Below are positions 6,376 to 14,141 of a stretch of 14,590 bases of DNA, piece after piece; the first letter of the stretch is position 1; each line of letters opens with the position of its first letter. The notes under the pieces are model-generated. The model was given only the letters and a program-made list of their open reading frames with translations. It ran no database searches and was not told the origin of the DNA. Position numbers and translations under genes: made by a program. The stretch comes from Syntrophomonas_B sp035447945 (GTDB taxonomy: Bacteria > Bacillota > Syntrophomonadia > Syntrophomonadales > Syntrophomonadaceae): assembly GCA_035447945.1 (NCBI GenBank), contig DAOTHZ010000053.1:1-14590 (forward strand), in the 5' to 3' direction.

Positions 6376-8316
6376 TTAAACAGTTCGTTTTAGTCCCATC
6401 TGTTCCATTTTTTTATACAGGGTCGTCCGGGTTATCCCAAGTTCCCGGGCTGCCTGGCTGATATTATGGTCGTTCCGTTGCAGCGTTTCCATGATCATAT
6501 ATTTTTCAATCTCCCGCAGATTGCCCTGTACAGCAGGTCTGACGGGACGGGCATTCTGCTGCAGGTAATCCGGCAGACATTCCAGGGTAATCATTCCCTG
6601 ATCGGCTGCAATCAAGCTGCTTTCCAGGACGTTTTGCAGTTCACGTACATTCCCCGGCCAATCATGGGCTTCGAAACGTTTCATCACGTCTGCACTGATT
6701 ACGATGTTGTCGAAGCCGTGTTTTAACTCCAACTGATGCAGCAGATGTTTTACCAGTAAATCAAGATCGTCTTTGCGGGTCAGCAGTGCCGGCATGGTTA
6801 AATGAATAACATTGATGCGATAGAACAAATCTTCCCGGAAATTACCTTGCTGAACTTCTTCTGTCAGGTTGCGATTGGTAGCCGCAACGATGCGTACATC
6901 GACTCGTTTCGTTTTACTCCCGCCAATTCGGGTTACGGTTTTATCCTCCAGGAAACGCAGCAAACTGACCTGCATGTCCAAGGGCATTTCGCCTATTTCA
7001 TCCAAAAACAGCGTTCCTCCGTCTGCCAGTTCAAACTTGCCGGCGTTGCCGCCTCTTCTGGCACCGGTAAAAGCACCGTCCTCATAGCCGAACAACTCAC
7101 TGTACAACAATTCTTTGGGCAGGGACCCGCAGTTCAAAGCTAAAAAGGCCCCGCTGCGTTTGCTTTCCTGATGTATGGCACGAGCCATCAATTCCTTGCC
7201 CGTTCCGCTGCGACCTTCAATGAGAATGGTGGATGAGATTCGGGCTGCCCGCCGGGCAGATTTAATGACCTTTAAAAAAGCTTCATTGTTGCCAATAAGA
7301 CAGGCAAATGCATCTTCTTGCCTGTCTGTCAGGGATTTGTTGATACTTTGGCATTCATTGTGGTTGATGCCGCTGAAGGTAAAAATGATCAAGCCGTTTT
7401 CATTGTCAGCTTTGACTATGTACTTGCTTAAACTGCAAACAAAGGAACTCTTTTTCAGTTTCTGGTTAAACGGCTGAATTGAGACGCTCACTGGGTGATC
7501 AAGATGAATAGCAGGCGAGAGCAATGTTTTGAAATTTATCTCACCGCGCAGGCAGGCGTTGATGTTGTTGCCCCGCAGGTCATCGTGTTCCTGCATAAAC
7601 AGATCGGCAAAAGGTTGGTTTGCGTCCAGAATCAAACCATTTTGATTAACCAGTATCGCCGGTTCCAGAATTCTTTCCCCCATCAGGCCAGACACATCAA
7701 CAAAGATTTGATCCCGCTGTAACCTGGTCTCGATTAATTGTGCTCCCAACGAAACAGTCTGCATGGCTAAAACCGGACAAGGACCTTCAGTATTCAAAAC
7801 GCCAAACACACCTGCCACCTGTCGATGGGAATTGCGAAGCGGTACAGCGAGCGTATGCCATTTATGGGCAAAAGGATAAAGGTGTTCGTAGCCGACTACT
7901 TCCACCCCGGCACCGTCAATCAGGGCAATTCCTCCGGCATTAGTGCCTGATTTGAGCTCACTGCAATGATGTCCCAGACAGAGCAGACCGGTATTATGGT
8001 CGATCATTTCAATAATATCGCCTTCGTTATCCAGTAAAATAACGGCAAAACACGGCATGGAAGCAGCCAGCATGACCGCAACATCTTGCAGAATAGAGCG
8101 GGATGCCTCGATCATTTTGCGGTTATTTTCCTGTTTGGCCCGTAATAGATGGTCAGGCAATGGCTGCATATCAGCAGTATTGCCGGTTTTTTTACATCTA
8201 AACCAGGAACGGGCGATTTCCGGACGGACAATATTTTGATTGATAACCCCATCCTGCACGAACTCACGCCAGGCTTGTTCAAGTTCTCCGTTTACAATCA
8301 GTTCTTGTTGATACAT
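6376..8316 (-). CDS. Sigma-54-dependent transcriptional activator (AcoR-like: GAF, PAS, AAA+, Fis HTH)
   Basis: A 646-residue enhancer-binding protein. Residues about 70-200 form a GAF-like sensor (GLLCLGHHCSE, SGTNAGGIALIDG, VAGVFGVLNTEGP) preceded by an AcoR-type lead (RPEIARSWFRCKK). Residues about 210-310 look like a PAS domain (ILVNQNGLILDANQPFADLF). The AAA+ domain covers about 330-570: Walker A GRSGTGKE (368-375, with Arg in place of the usual Glu), the sigma-54 contact loop GAFTGA (414-419), Walker B GGTLFLDE (433-440), and the WPGNVREL segment. The C-terminal Fis helix-turn-helix is at about 617-640 (NISQAARELGITRTTLYKKM). No receiver domain is present, so it senses a ligand directly. 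It is divergent from fixA, whose promoter is of the -24/-12 class, so it almost certainly controls that operon. The ligand may be a substrate or a CoA intermediate; this is not visible. Confidence 0.96.
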   Translation of the reverse strand: MYQQELIVNGELEQAWREFVQDGVINQNIVRPEIARSWFRCKKTGNTADMQPLPDHLLRAKQENNRKMIEASRSILQDVAVMLAASMPCFAVILLDNEGDIIEMIDHNTGLLCLGHHCSELKSGTNAGGIALIDGAGVEVVGYEHLYPFAHKWHTLAVPLRNSHRQVAGVFGVLNTEGPCPVLAMQTVSLGAQLIETRLQRDQIFVDVSGLMGERILEPAILVNQNGLILDANQPFADLFMQEHDDLRGNNINACLRGEINFKTLLSPAIHLDHPVSVSIQPFNQKLKKSSFVCSLSKYIVKADNENGLIIFTFSGINHNECQSINKSLTDRQEDAFACLIGNNEAFLKVIKSARRAARISSTILIEGRSGTGKELMARAIHQESKRSGAFLALNCGSLPKELLYSELFGYEDGAFTGARRGGNAGKFELADGGTLFLDEIGEMPLDMQVSLLRFLEDKTVTRIGGSKTKRVDVRIVAATNRNLTEEVQQGNFREDLFYRINVIHLTMPALLTRKDDLDLLVKHLLHQLELKHGFDNIVISADVMKRFEAHDWPGNVRELQNVLESSLIAADQGMITLECLPDYLQQNARPVRPAVQGNLREIEKYMIMETLQRNDHNISQAARELGITRTTLYKKMEQMGLKRTV

Positions 8317-8355
8317 TCATTTCACCTGCCGTTACTTTATGTTAAATCGACATAT

Positions 8356-8367
8356 TGCGACATCGCA
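8356..8367. promoter_or_regulatory. Inverted repeat TGCGA-CA-TCGCA, possible autoregulatory operator
   Basis: Two 5-base arms with a 2-base centre lie at about +6 to +17 of the activator's own predicted transcript. A site there fits repression of the activator gene. It is unlike the enhancer candidate at 8492-8512, so a different regulator could be involved. Confidence 0.35.
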
Positions 8368-8378
8368 TTGCTATTCAA

Positions 8379-8406
8379 ATTATACACCTTGCAGGTAAAT
8401 TGTAAA
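8379..8406 (-). promoter_or_regulatory. Sigma-A promoter of the activator gene
   Basis: Read on the minus strand, TTTACA (8401-8406) is followed after 16 bases by TATAAT (8379-8384), which is 11 of 12 consensus bases. It would start transcription near 8372, about 55 bases before the activator's ATG. Confidence 0.6.
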
Positions 8407-8491
8407 AGACACTTGCGGAGAAGGATTGGACAATGCTTAAATTACCTTCGTTGTATTTGGTTTGCCTCGTAATCATAAATGTACCCTTAAT

Positions 8492-8512
8492 AGTGTTTAA
8501 TTTATTAACACT
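8492..8512. promoter_or_regulatory. Candidate upstream activating sequence (enhancer) for the sigma-54 activator
   Basis: Arms AGTGTT (8492-8497) and AACACT (8507-8512) form an inverted repeat with a 9-base AT-only centre. The centre is about 117 bases upstream of the expected fixA transcription start, within the usual enhancer range for Fis-type activators. A related half-site, CTGTTCATTTAC, follows directly at 8511-8522. Binding by the divergent activator is inferred. Confidence 0.5.
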
Positions 8513-8592
8513 GTTCATTTACTTGACAATCATGCCGACTATAATTTTTTCGCAGAAGCATGTAATCTTGGGTTTTGGCTGATGATAATAAT

Positions 8593-8607
8593 TGGCACGG
8601 TTTTTGC
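8593..8607 (+). promoter_or_regulatory. Sigma-54 (-24/-12) promoter of the fix operon
   Basis: TGGCACG-GTTT-TTGC matches the RpoN consensus TGGCACG-N4-TTGC exactly, with GG (8594-8595) and GC (8606-8607) separated by 10 bases. The expected start is near 8619, giving a leader of about 90 bases before fixA. The divergent sigma-54 activator supports the call. Confidence 0.93.
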
Positions 8608-8708
8608 TTTTATTATTGTCAATGACCACAGGCATAAAAAACGGTAAACAATCAATGATGCCGTGTTCACTGAAGGGATGAAAACGTTTAACAGATGGAG
8701 GTAGAATT

Positions 8709-9488
8709 ATGGCCAATATTATCAGTTGTTACAAATGGGTGTTTGATGAGGAAGACATCCGTATTAACCCGGCAGATCTGAGCGTTGATTGCAGCAAAGC
8801 AAAAAGTAAAATCAGTGAATATGATCGCAATGCCATTGCTGTTGCTGTAACCACAGGCGAACAACGTGGTGATCAAGTCATCTCCTTGACCTTTGGTAAT
8901 GCCGGAGTCAAACAATCTCTCAAAGACGTTTTGTCGCGTGGTCCGGCTGAAGCATTCTGGATTAGTGATGCACTGGCGGAAAAGGCGGATGGATGGGTGA
9001 CAGCCAATGTATTGGCTGCCGCCATAGAGAAAATTGGAGATTACAGTTTAATCGTATGTGGTGAAGGTGCTGCTGACACCTATGCTCATCAGATTGGCCC
9101 CCGCCTTGGAGCATTGCTTAACATTCCGGTTATTTCGTGTGTTGCCGGAATTGAATTGGACGGCAATAAAATTACTGCAATCCGTAAACTGGAAGACTAC
9201 CGGGAAACAGTGAAAGCCACCTTGCCGGTTGTCATAACGGTATTGCCGGAAATCATGGAAGCACCAATCCCTGGCTTAAAAGCTGTCATGGTTGCCGGTA
9301 AAAAACCCAATACCGAGTTAAAAATTACTGATCTTGGTCTTACCGAAAACGAACTCCGTCCCTGCATCAAACCCATCGATATGCGAGGGTACGCCAATAA
9401 TCGTAAAAACATAGTGATCAGCGACGGCAATGCTGCCGCCAAAGTTACTGAATTAATCGGTCATCTTAAAAAAGAGGGGGTGTTATAA
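8709..9488 (+). CDS. fixA: FixA, electron transfer flavoprotein beta subunit
   Basis: A 259-residue EtfB-family protein. It has the GEGAADTYAHQIGPRLGALL nucleotide-binding stretch (118-137), close to the FixA form (GEG.GD.YA.Q.G) rather than the ordinary EtfB form. The EtfB signature follows (AIRKLEDYRETVKATLPVVI, 157-176), then PIPGLKAVMVAGKKP. ATG at 8709 has GGAGGT 6 bases upstream. In FixABCX systems this subunit carries the flavin site where NADH reacts and, in bifurcating members, splits its electrons between a high- and a low-potential path. The family link to FixA of E. coli (carnitine-associated) and of diazotrophs is clear; which NADH direction applies here is inference. It is the first gene of the operon, overlapping fixB by one base (TAATG). 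Confidence 0.97.
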   Translation: MANIISCYKWVFDEEDIRINPADLSVDCSKAKSKISEYDRNAIAVAVTTGEQRGDQVISLTFGNAGVKQSLKDVLSRGPAEAFWISDALAEKADGWVTANVLAAAIEKIGDYSLIVCGEGAADTYAHQIGPRLGALLNIPVISCVAGIELDGNKITAIRKLEDYRETVKATLPVVITVLPEIMEAPIPGLKAVMVAGKKPNTELKITDLGLTENELRPCIKPIDMRGYANNRKNIVISDGNAAAKVTELIGHLKKEGVL

Positions 9489-10405
9489 TGTCCGGAATTT
9501 TTATTTACGCTGAAAAACCAGAAGCAAGCGCAGAATTAATCTGCCTGGCAAAAGAACTGGGACAATCCACTGGTGTAATTGCGTTAAACGCGGCTGATGC
9601 TGAACAAATAGCCCAATATGGTGCAAATCAGGTATTTTGGTTAAAAGGTACCAGCCAATGGCCGGAAGATTATGCCCCAGCCATAGTCGAGTTATTAAAA
9701 GCTGAAAACGCCGAGATGCTTCTGGTGGGAGCATCGGTGCGGGGGAGAGATATTGCTGCCAGCGTTGCTGCCCGCATGCATTGCGGCCTGGTCAGTGATG
9801 TCGTATCTGTAAAACGCAATGGCAATGATATCGAAACCACCCGTATGATGTATGGCGGAGCGGTGGTGCAAACTGCTCTATGCCAAGGGTTTAATGTAAT
9901 CACGGTTCCGCCGGGGAAATACCCACTGGCCAACGCAGGTGCATTCATAAGTCCTGTACTGGAGCGCGAAGTGGAAGCAAAGCCGCAGGTTGACTTGCTG
10001 GAAAACATACAAATTGAAAAACAAGGCGTTGACCTTGCTCAAGCCAAACGAGTCGTTTGTATCGGTTTGGGGCTGGAAGATCAAAACGAACTGAAAATGG
10101 CCGAAGACTTGTGCGAATCCTTCGAGGCTGCATTAGCTTGTACCCGCCCCATAGCTGAAGAAAAAGGCTGGCTGCCGGCGGACAGCTATATTGGTATTTC
10201 CGGAAAATCTATCCGCCCGGAGCTCTATGTTGGTATCGGCGTATCCGGCCAAGTGCAGCATACGGTCGGTATCCGGGATGCAAAAATTATCGTAGCCGTC
10301 AACAACAACGAAAAAGCACCTATTTTTAGAATTGCAGACTATGGAATCGTAGGCGATCTCAAGGAGATCTTGCCCGTTCTCACCCAGGCAATTAAAAAAG
10401 CGTAA
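9488..10405 (+). CDS. fixB: FixB, electron transfer flavoprotein alpha subunit
   Basis: A 305-residue EtfA-family protein, partner of FixA. The C-terminal FAD domain shows the signature PELYVGIGVSGQVQHTVG (244-261), then IIVAVNNNEKAPIF and ADYGIVGDL. Residues that contact FAD in known ETFs have equivalents here: R220 (CTRP), S238 (ISGKS) and H258 (VQH). The N-terminal domain (1-180) contains GASVRGRDIAASVAARM and the EtfA segment TRMMYGGAVVQT. There is no ferredoxin-like N-terminal extension of the kind found on some clostridial EtfA proteins, consistent with the iron-sulfur partner being the separate FixX. ATG overlaps the fixA stop by one base, preceded by a GAGGGGG site, so translation is coupled. 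Confidence 0.97.
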   Translation: MSGIFIYAEKPEASAELICLAKELGQSTGVIALNAADAEQIAQYGANQVFWLKGTSQWPEDYAPAIVELLKAENAEMLLVGASVRGRDIAASVAARMHCGLVSDVVSVKRNGNDIETTRMMYGGAVVQTALCQGFNVITVPPGKYPLANAGAFISPVLEREVEAKPQVDLLENIQIEKQGVDLAQAKRVVCIGLGLEDQNELKMAEDLCESFEAALACTRPIAEEKGWLPADSYIGISGKSIRPELYVGIGVSGQVQHTVGIRDAKIIVAVNNNEKAPIFRIADYGIVGDLKEILPVLTQAIKKA

Positions 10406-10427
10406 AAGAATTGGGGTGCAAACGAAA

Positions 10428-11717
10428 ATGAGTGAAGACAGATTTGATGCCATTGTGGTCGGGGCCGGTCCTGCTGGGATTGCCAGTGCCTATATTCTGG
10501 CCCGGGAAGGAAAAAATGTGCTGGTGATCGAACGAGGAAACAGCGCCGGAGACAAAAACGTAACCGGCGGCCGGCTGTATTCCTATGCCCTGGATTTGGT
10601 TGAATCAGGCCTGTGGCAAGAAGCCGCGCTGGAAAGAAAAGTGGTCCGCGAAAAAACCATGATTATGCATGGCGAACAAGCGATCACCGTTGATTATTTG
10701 GATCCTGCAGTGACCTCTGCAGGCCAACGGCCTCAATCCTATACAATTCTGCGGGCTGTTTTTGATGAATGGTTCGCCGCCCAAGCGGAGGAAAAAGGCG
10801 CCATAATTGCCTGCGGCGTTAAAGTGGATGAGCTCCTGCAAGAAAACGGCCGAGTCATCGGAGTAAAAGCCGGAGAAGATGAAATGCTGGCGGATATCGT
10901 CATCGCCGCCGACGGCGTCAATTCCTTCATGGCCCAGCAGGCGGGTCTGATTCATGATATCACCGCCGAAAGCGTGGCCGTGGGCGTAAAAGAAGTTATT
11001 GAACTACCGGCCAAAACCATTGAGGAACGATTCCATCTGGCACCGGAGGAAGGGGCCGCCATGATGATCCTGGGCTGTACCGAAGGCATACACGGCGGAG
11101 GTTTTCTCTACACCAACCGTGACAGCATCTCCCTGGGATGTGTCTTTATGCCGGAAGAAGCTGCCCGGCATGGACGTCAGGTGCACGACATCATGCAGGA
11201 CTTTAAAATGCACCCCGCCATATATCCCATGATTGCCGACGGACAAACCATCGAATACAGCGCCCATTTGGTCAGCGAAGCCGGGTATCGGGGAATTCCC
11301 AAAAAGATTTACAAGGATGGCTTCTTAATGGTAGGGGATGCGGCCGGGTTCGTCATCAATACCGGGTACAGCATCAGAGGGATTGACCTGGCTATCGTCA
11401 GCGGCGTGGCCGCTGCCCGGGCAATTCTAGCCGAGCCTGATGCTGGCAAGGTCGGCCTTCGTTATATGCAGGAATTGAAAGAACTTAAAATGTTGCCGAC
11501 CATGCAAGCGGTCGATGGATATTTTGATCTGCTGGAAATCCAGCGTATTTATAAACACTATCCCGCCATGGCCAACGACCTGGCTGCTTTCATGTACAAG
11601 GCAGACGGAAACGTAGCCTCAAGCTTGAAAAAAGCCATCAGACCCATTATGAAACGCAACGGCATTACCATGTGGCAATTGTTGAAGGATGGCATCAGGG
11701 GGTATAAATCGATATGA
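10428..11717 (+). CDS. fixC: FixC, ETF:quinone oxidoreductase-like flavoprotein
   Basis: A 429-residue FAD protein. I start it at ATG 10428 (MSEDRFDAIVVG), matching the known FixC start; GTG at 10416 lies directly on the GGGG that serves as ribosome-binding site. The FAD-binding VGAGPAG (11-17), the FixC hallmark IERGNSAGDKNVTGGRLY (34-51), ADGVNS (161-166) and the second FAD motif GDAAG (303-307) are all present. Length and residues parallel E. coli FixC throughout. In this family FixC takes the high-potential electrons from FixAB and, with FixX, passes them to quinone at the membrane. It is 22 bases after fixB and overlaps fixX by 4 bases (ATGA). Confidence 0.97.
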   Translation: MSEDRFDAIVVGAGPAGIASAYILAREGKNVLVIERGNSAGDKNVTGGRLYSYALDLVESGLWQEAALERKVVREKTMIMHGEQAITVDYLDPAVTSAGQRPQSYTILRAVFDEWFAAQAEEKGAIIACGVKVDELLQENGRVIGVKAGEDEMLADIVIAADGVNSFMAQQAGLIHDITAESVAVGVKEVIELPAKTIEERFHLAPEEGAAMMILGCTEGIHGGGFLYTNRDSISLGCVFMPEEAARHGRQVHDIMQDFKMHPAIYPMIADGQTIEYSAHLVSEAGYRGIPKKIYKDGFLMVGDAAGFVINTGYSIRGIDLAIVSGVAAARAILAEPDAGKVGLRYMQELKELKMLPTMQAVDGYFDLLEIQRIYKHYPAMANDLAAFMYKADGNVASSLKKAIRPIMKRNGITMWQLLKDGIRGYKSI

Positions 11718-12007
11718 GCATAGAAAAGATGGAAGCAGCTGAACTGCTCAGTTTGAATAAATTCACTGTCGACGAAGAAGAAGCGCATATCGTCCTGGAC
11801 AAAAATATTTGCCGGCAATGCACTGAGAAAGCCTGTCTGCTGGTTTGTCCTGCCGTTCTCTATAAACTCGACAAAAATGGCGACATCAGTTTTGATTATG
11901 CGGGTTGTTTGGAATGCGGGACATGCCGGGTCATGTGCAAAAACAAAGGGATTATTAAATGGCAATACCCCCGCAGTTCATTTGGGGTTAGTTATCGCAA
12001 TGGATAG
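11714..12007 (+). CDS. fixX: FixX, ferredoxin-like protein with eight cysteines
   Basis: A 97-residue ferredoxin partner of FixC. The cysteines are C33, C36, C41, C45 followed by Pro, and C65, C68, C71, C75, giving two quartets that suit two [4Fe-4S] clusters. The segments FDYAGCLECGTCR, KWQYPR and FGVSYR are typical of FixX. As I recall it, E. coli FixX lacks most of the first quartet, so this member is the complete form seen in diazotroph FixX and in the iron-sulfur domain of ETF-quinone oxidoreductase. ATG overlaps the fixC stop (ATGA), so the two are translationally coupled. A strong but apparently unused AAAGGAGGG lies 19 bases past its stop. Confidence 0.96.
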   Translation: MSIEKMEAAELLSLNKFTVDEEEAHIVLDKNICRQCTEKACLLVCPAVLYKLDKNGDISFDYAGCLECGTCRVMCKNKGIIKWQYPRSSFGVSYRNG

Positions 12008-12103
12008 CGTTGTATACATACTTGGAAAGGAGGGTGAATTTTTTCAAATTACAGTTCCCGATGGCAAGTGAATAAAAAGCAATTAACAGGAGGTTGATTT
12101 TAA

Positions 12104-13261
12104 ATGTGGTATTTGACAGAAGAAAGAGAATTGATGCGTAATATCGCCCGTGAGTTTGTAGAAAAAGAAGTAAAACCGGTCGCCCTGCAGATCGACAAGA
12201 ATTGCGAGTTCCCCATGGCCCTTTTTAAAAGAGCAGGTGAACTCGGCTTTCTCGGCGTTACCTTTTCCGAAGAATATGGAGGATTAGGCGGAGATCAAAC
12301 CACCCTGGCCTTGATTTTAGAAGAAATCGCCAAGAGCTGTCCGGTTCTGACGGTTGCCATGGGCGCTCATAGCCTGCTGGCCGGCGGACTGCTCGATATG
12401 CTGGGCACTCCTGAACAAAAGAAGAAATACCTGGCCCCGGCAGCTACAGGAGAAATTATCCTGGCTTGCGGTTCAACGGAAGCAGTAGGCGGTTCCAATC
12501 AAATCGAATTTACCACTCGCGCTGACCTGGATGGAGATGAATGGGTACTGAATGGCGGCAAGGTACTGATCACCAATATTGGTGTGGCAGATGTTTATGT
12601 TATTCTGGCCGTTACCCAGGCAGACGTTGCTCCCGGCGCCAAACTGGGTTTGAGCACATTTATCGTGGAAGCCGGAACCCCCGGATTTGAAGTCGGCAAA
12701 CCCGAGCACAAGCTTGGTTGGCACGGTTCCATGACTGGCAGCATTTCCTTTAAAAATTGCCGAATCCCCAAAGAAAACCTTTTGGGACCGTTGGGCAGTG
12801 TTCTGCAAGCCATGTTTGTCAGCGCCACTGCCGAATTCTTAAGCTGTGGACCAGTCAGCCTTGGCATTGCCGAAGGTGCTTATGAAATGGCCCTGCAATA
12901 CAGCATGGAAAGAGTGCAATGCGGAAAAAGCATGTATGATCGCTTCCAGGTCAGCCGCCACAAGCTCGCCAAAATGTGGGGAGAAATCGAATCTTTGCGG
13001 GCCTTGATTTACAGTACCTATGCAATGCGCGACCAGGGCAGCCTGGAACTGGCCCGAGGTCGCCTGCTCAAAGTCAAGGGTGCCGAAGTGTCTGAATACG
13101 TTTGCCGCGAAGCCATTCAGCTGTATGGCGGGGTCGGCACGATTATTGACACCGGAGTGGAACGGTTCTGGCGTGATGCCAAGGTCATGGCAATCGGTGG
13201 TGCTTCCGTAGAAGCTCTGATGGAACAGATCACGATGATGATAAAAAATAAAATGGTTTAA
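12104..13261 (+). CDS. Acyl-CoA dehydrogenase / enoyl-CoA reductase, CaiA-like, with relocated catalytic Glu
   Basis: A 385-residue acyl-CoA dehydrogenase of normal length, start supported by AGGAGGT (12088-12094). Landmarks: N-terminal helical domain (LTEERELMRNIAREFV), EEYGGLGGD (56-64), middle beta domain with STEAVGGSN (124-132, where most members have TEPxAGSD) and LITN (155-158), C-terminal QLYGGVGTI (339-347) and RFWRDAKVMAIGG (354-366). The usual catalytic Glu of medium- and short-chain enzymes (YEGTSQ) is replaced: the aligned residue is G365. Instead E244 (ATAEFLSCG) aligns with the helix-G base of isovaleryl-CoA dehydrogenase (DLERLVLAGG). E. coli CaiA shows the same two features from memory. 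Since it sits between fixX and a crotonase, it is the FAD enzyme that exchanges electrons with FixAB. The direction, oxidation of acyl-CoA or reduction of enoyl-CoA, is not decided by sequence. Confidence 0.93.
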   Translation: MWYLTEERELMRNIAREFVEKEVKPVALQIDKNCEFPMALFKRAGELGFLGVTFSEEYGGLGGDQTTLALILEEIAKSCPVLTVAMGAHSLLAGGLLDMLGTPEQKKKYLAPAATGEIILACGSTEAVGGSNQIEFTTRADLDGDEWVLNGGKVLITNIGVADVYVILAVTQADVAPGAKLGLSTFIVEAGTPGFEVGKPEHKLGWHGSMTGSISFKNCRIPKENLLGPLGSVLQAMFVSATAEFLSCGPVSLGIAEGAYEMALQYSMERVQCGKSMYDRFQVSRHKLAKMWGEIESLRALIYSTYAMRDQGSLELARGRLLKVKGAEVSEYVCREAIQLYGGVGTIIDTGVERFWRDAKVMAIGGASVEALMEQITMMIKNKMV

Positions 13262-13340
13262 CCATCCGGTTTGGAAAATCACTACAATTGCTTTAATTGC
13301 TTATTACACAACAACAAATAAATGTGAGGAAGTGACATTA

Positions 13341-14141
13341 ATGTATCCCTATGAAAAGAAATATGATCATGTCATTAAACTGGAAAAAGAAGGACACATC
13401 GCCATCATCACGTTTGATTGCCCGGAGAACAAAAACCGTTTGGGTGAGCAGACCATTGATGAGTATACTGCTGCCCTGGAAAACTGCCATTGGGACAAGG
13501 AAATCCGGGTCATTATTCTGCGTGGTACCGGCGATTGGTGTTTTGGCCCCGGCGACTTGCCAATCATTCAATCCAAATTGGCCAAGAGCTTGCCTGACGG
13601 ACGGGAAGTCATGTATGAAATCGCCAATATGATCAAGAAAATGTATACGATCTCCAAACCGATTATCGGTGTGGCGGAAAGTGGCTGTATCGGTGGCGGA
13701 TGCAACCTGTTGCTGTCCAGCGACATCGTCATCGCTTCAGAAAACGCTTATTTTATGCAAGTTTTTGCCGACTATGCCCTCAGCCCTGACACCGGAGGAC
13801 TCTGGGCTCTGCAACGCCTGGTAGGGCCCATGAAGGCCAAAGTCCTGTCCATGACCGCAGAACCTCTTCCTGCCAAAGCTGCTCTGGAAATGGGCATGGT
13901 CTATAAAGTGAGTACTGACGCTTATGCTGATGCGTATGCCCTTGCAACCAAAATTGCTGCCAAATCGCCGGTAGGCATCAACCATATTAAACAAATCAGC
14001 AACCGCCTGCACGACTACACGATGGACACCTATTTCCAAATCGAAGGCGATTATCTGACCCTGGGCGCCCTCAGTCATGATTTTAAAGAAAGCAATATTG
14101 CTGCTGCCCAGAAACGTGCTCCCGAATACAAAGGATACTAG
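13341..14141 (+). CDS. PaaG-like crotonase (probable enoyl-CoA isomerase)
   Basis: A 266-residue crotonase, last gene of the operon. ATG at 13341 is favoured: GAGGA (13326-13330) is 10 bases away, while GTG at 13332 is almost on top of it. The oxyanion loops are CFGPGDL (67-73) and ESGCIGGGCNLLLSSD (113-128). The first hydratase glutamate is missing (F142 in QVFADY), but D150 in ALSPDTGGLWALQRLVG is kept, followed by MTAEPLPAKAALEMGMVYKV. This pattern is that of PaaG, the phenylacetate-pathway isomerase that uses a single Asp, and of related delta3,delta2-enoyl-CoA isomerases. A double-bond shift on an unsaturated, perhaps cyclic, acyl-CoA that feeds or drains the dehydrogenase is the likely role; the substrate is unknown. 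A 79-base gap without terminator separates it from the dehydrogenase gene. Confidence 0.9.
   Translation: MYPYEKKYDHVIKLEKEGHIAIITFDCPENKNRLGEQTIDEYTAALENCHWDKEIRVIILRGTGDWCFGPGDLPIIQSKLAKSLPDGREVMYEIANMIKKMYTISKPIIGVAESGCIGGGCNLLLSSDIVIASENAYFMQVFADYALSPDTGGLWALQRLVGPMKAKVLSMTAEPLPAKAALEMGMVYKVSTDAYADAYALATKIAAKSPVGINHIKQISNRLHDYTMDTYFQIEGDYLTLGALSHDFKESNIAAAQKRAPEYKGY

Noticed and set aside
8709..12007. Link of fixABCX to nitrogen fixation
   Set aside because: No nif gene is present, the neighbours are an acyl-CoA dehydrogenase and a crotonase, and FixA and FixC resemble the carnitine-associated forms. The perfect sigma-54 promoter alone does not imply nitrogen control, because the activator is AcoR-like and not NifA.
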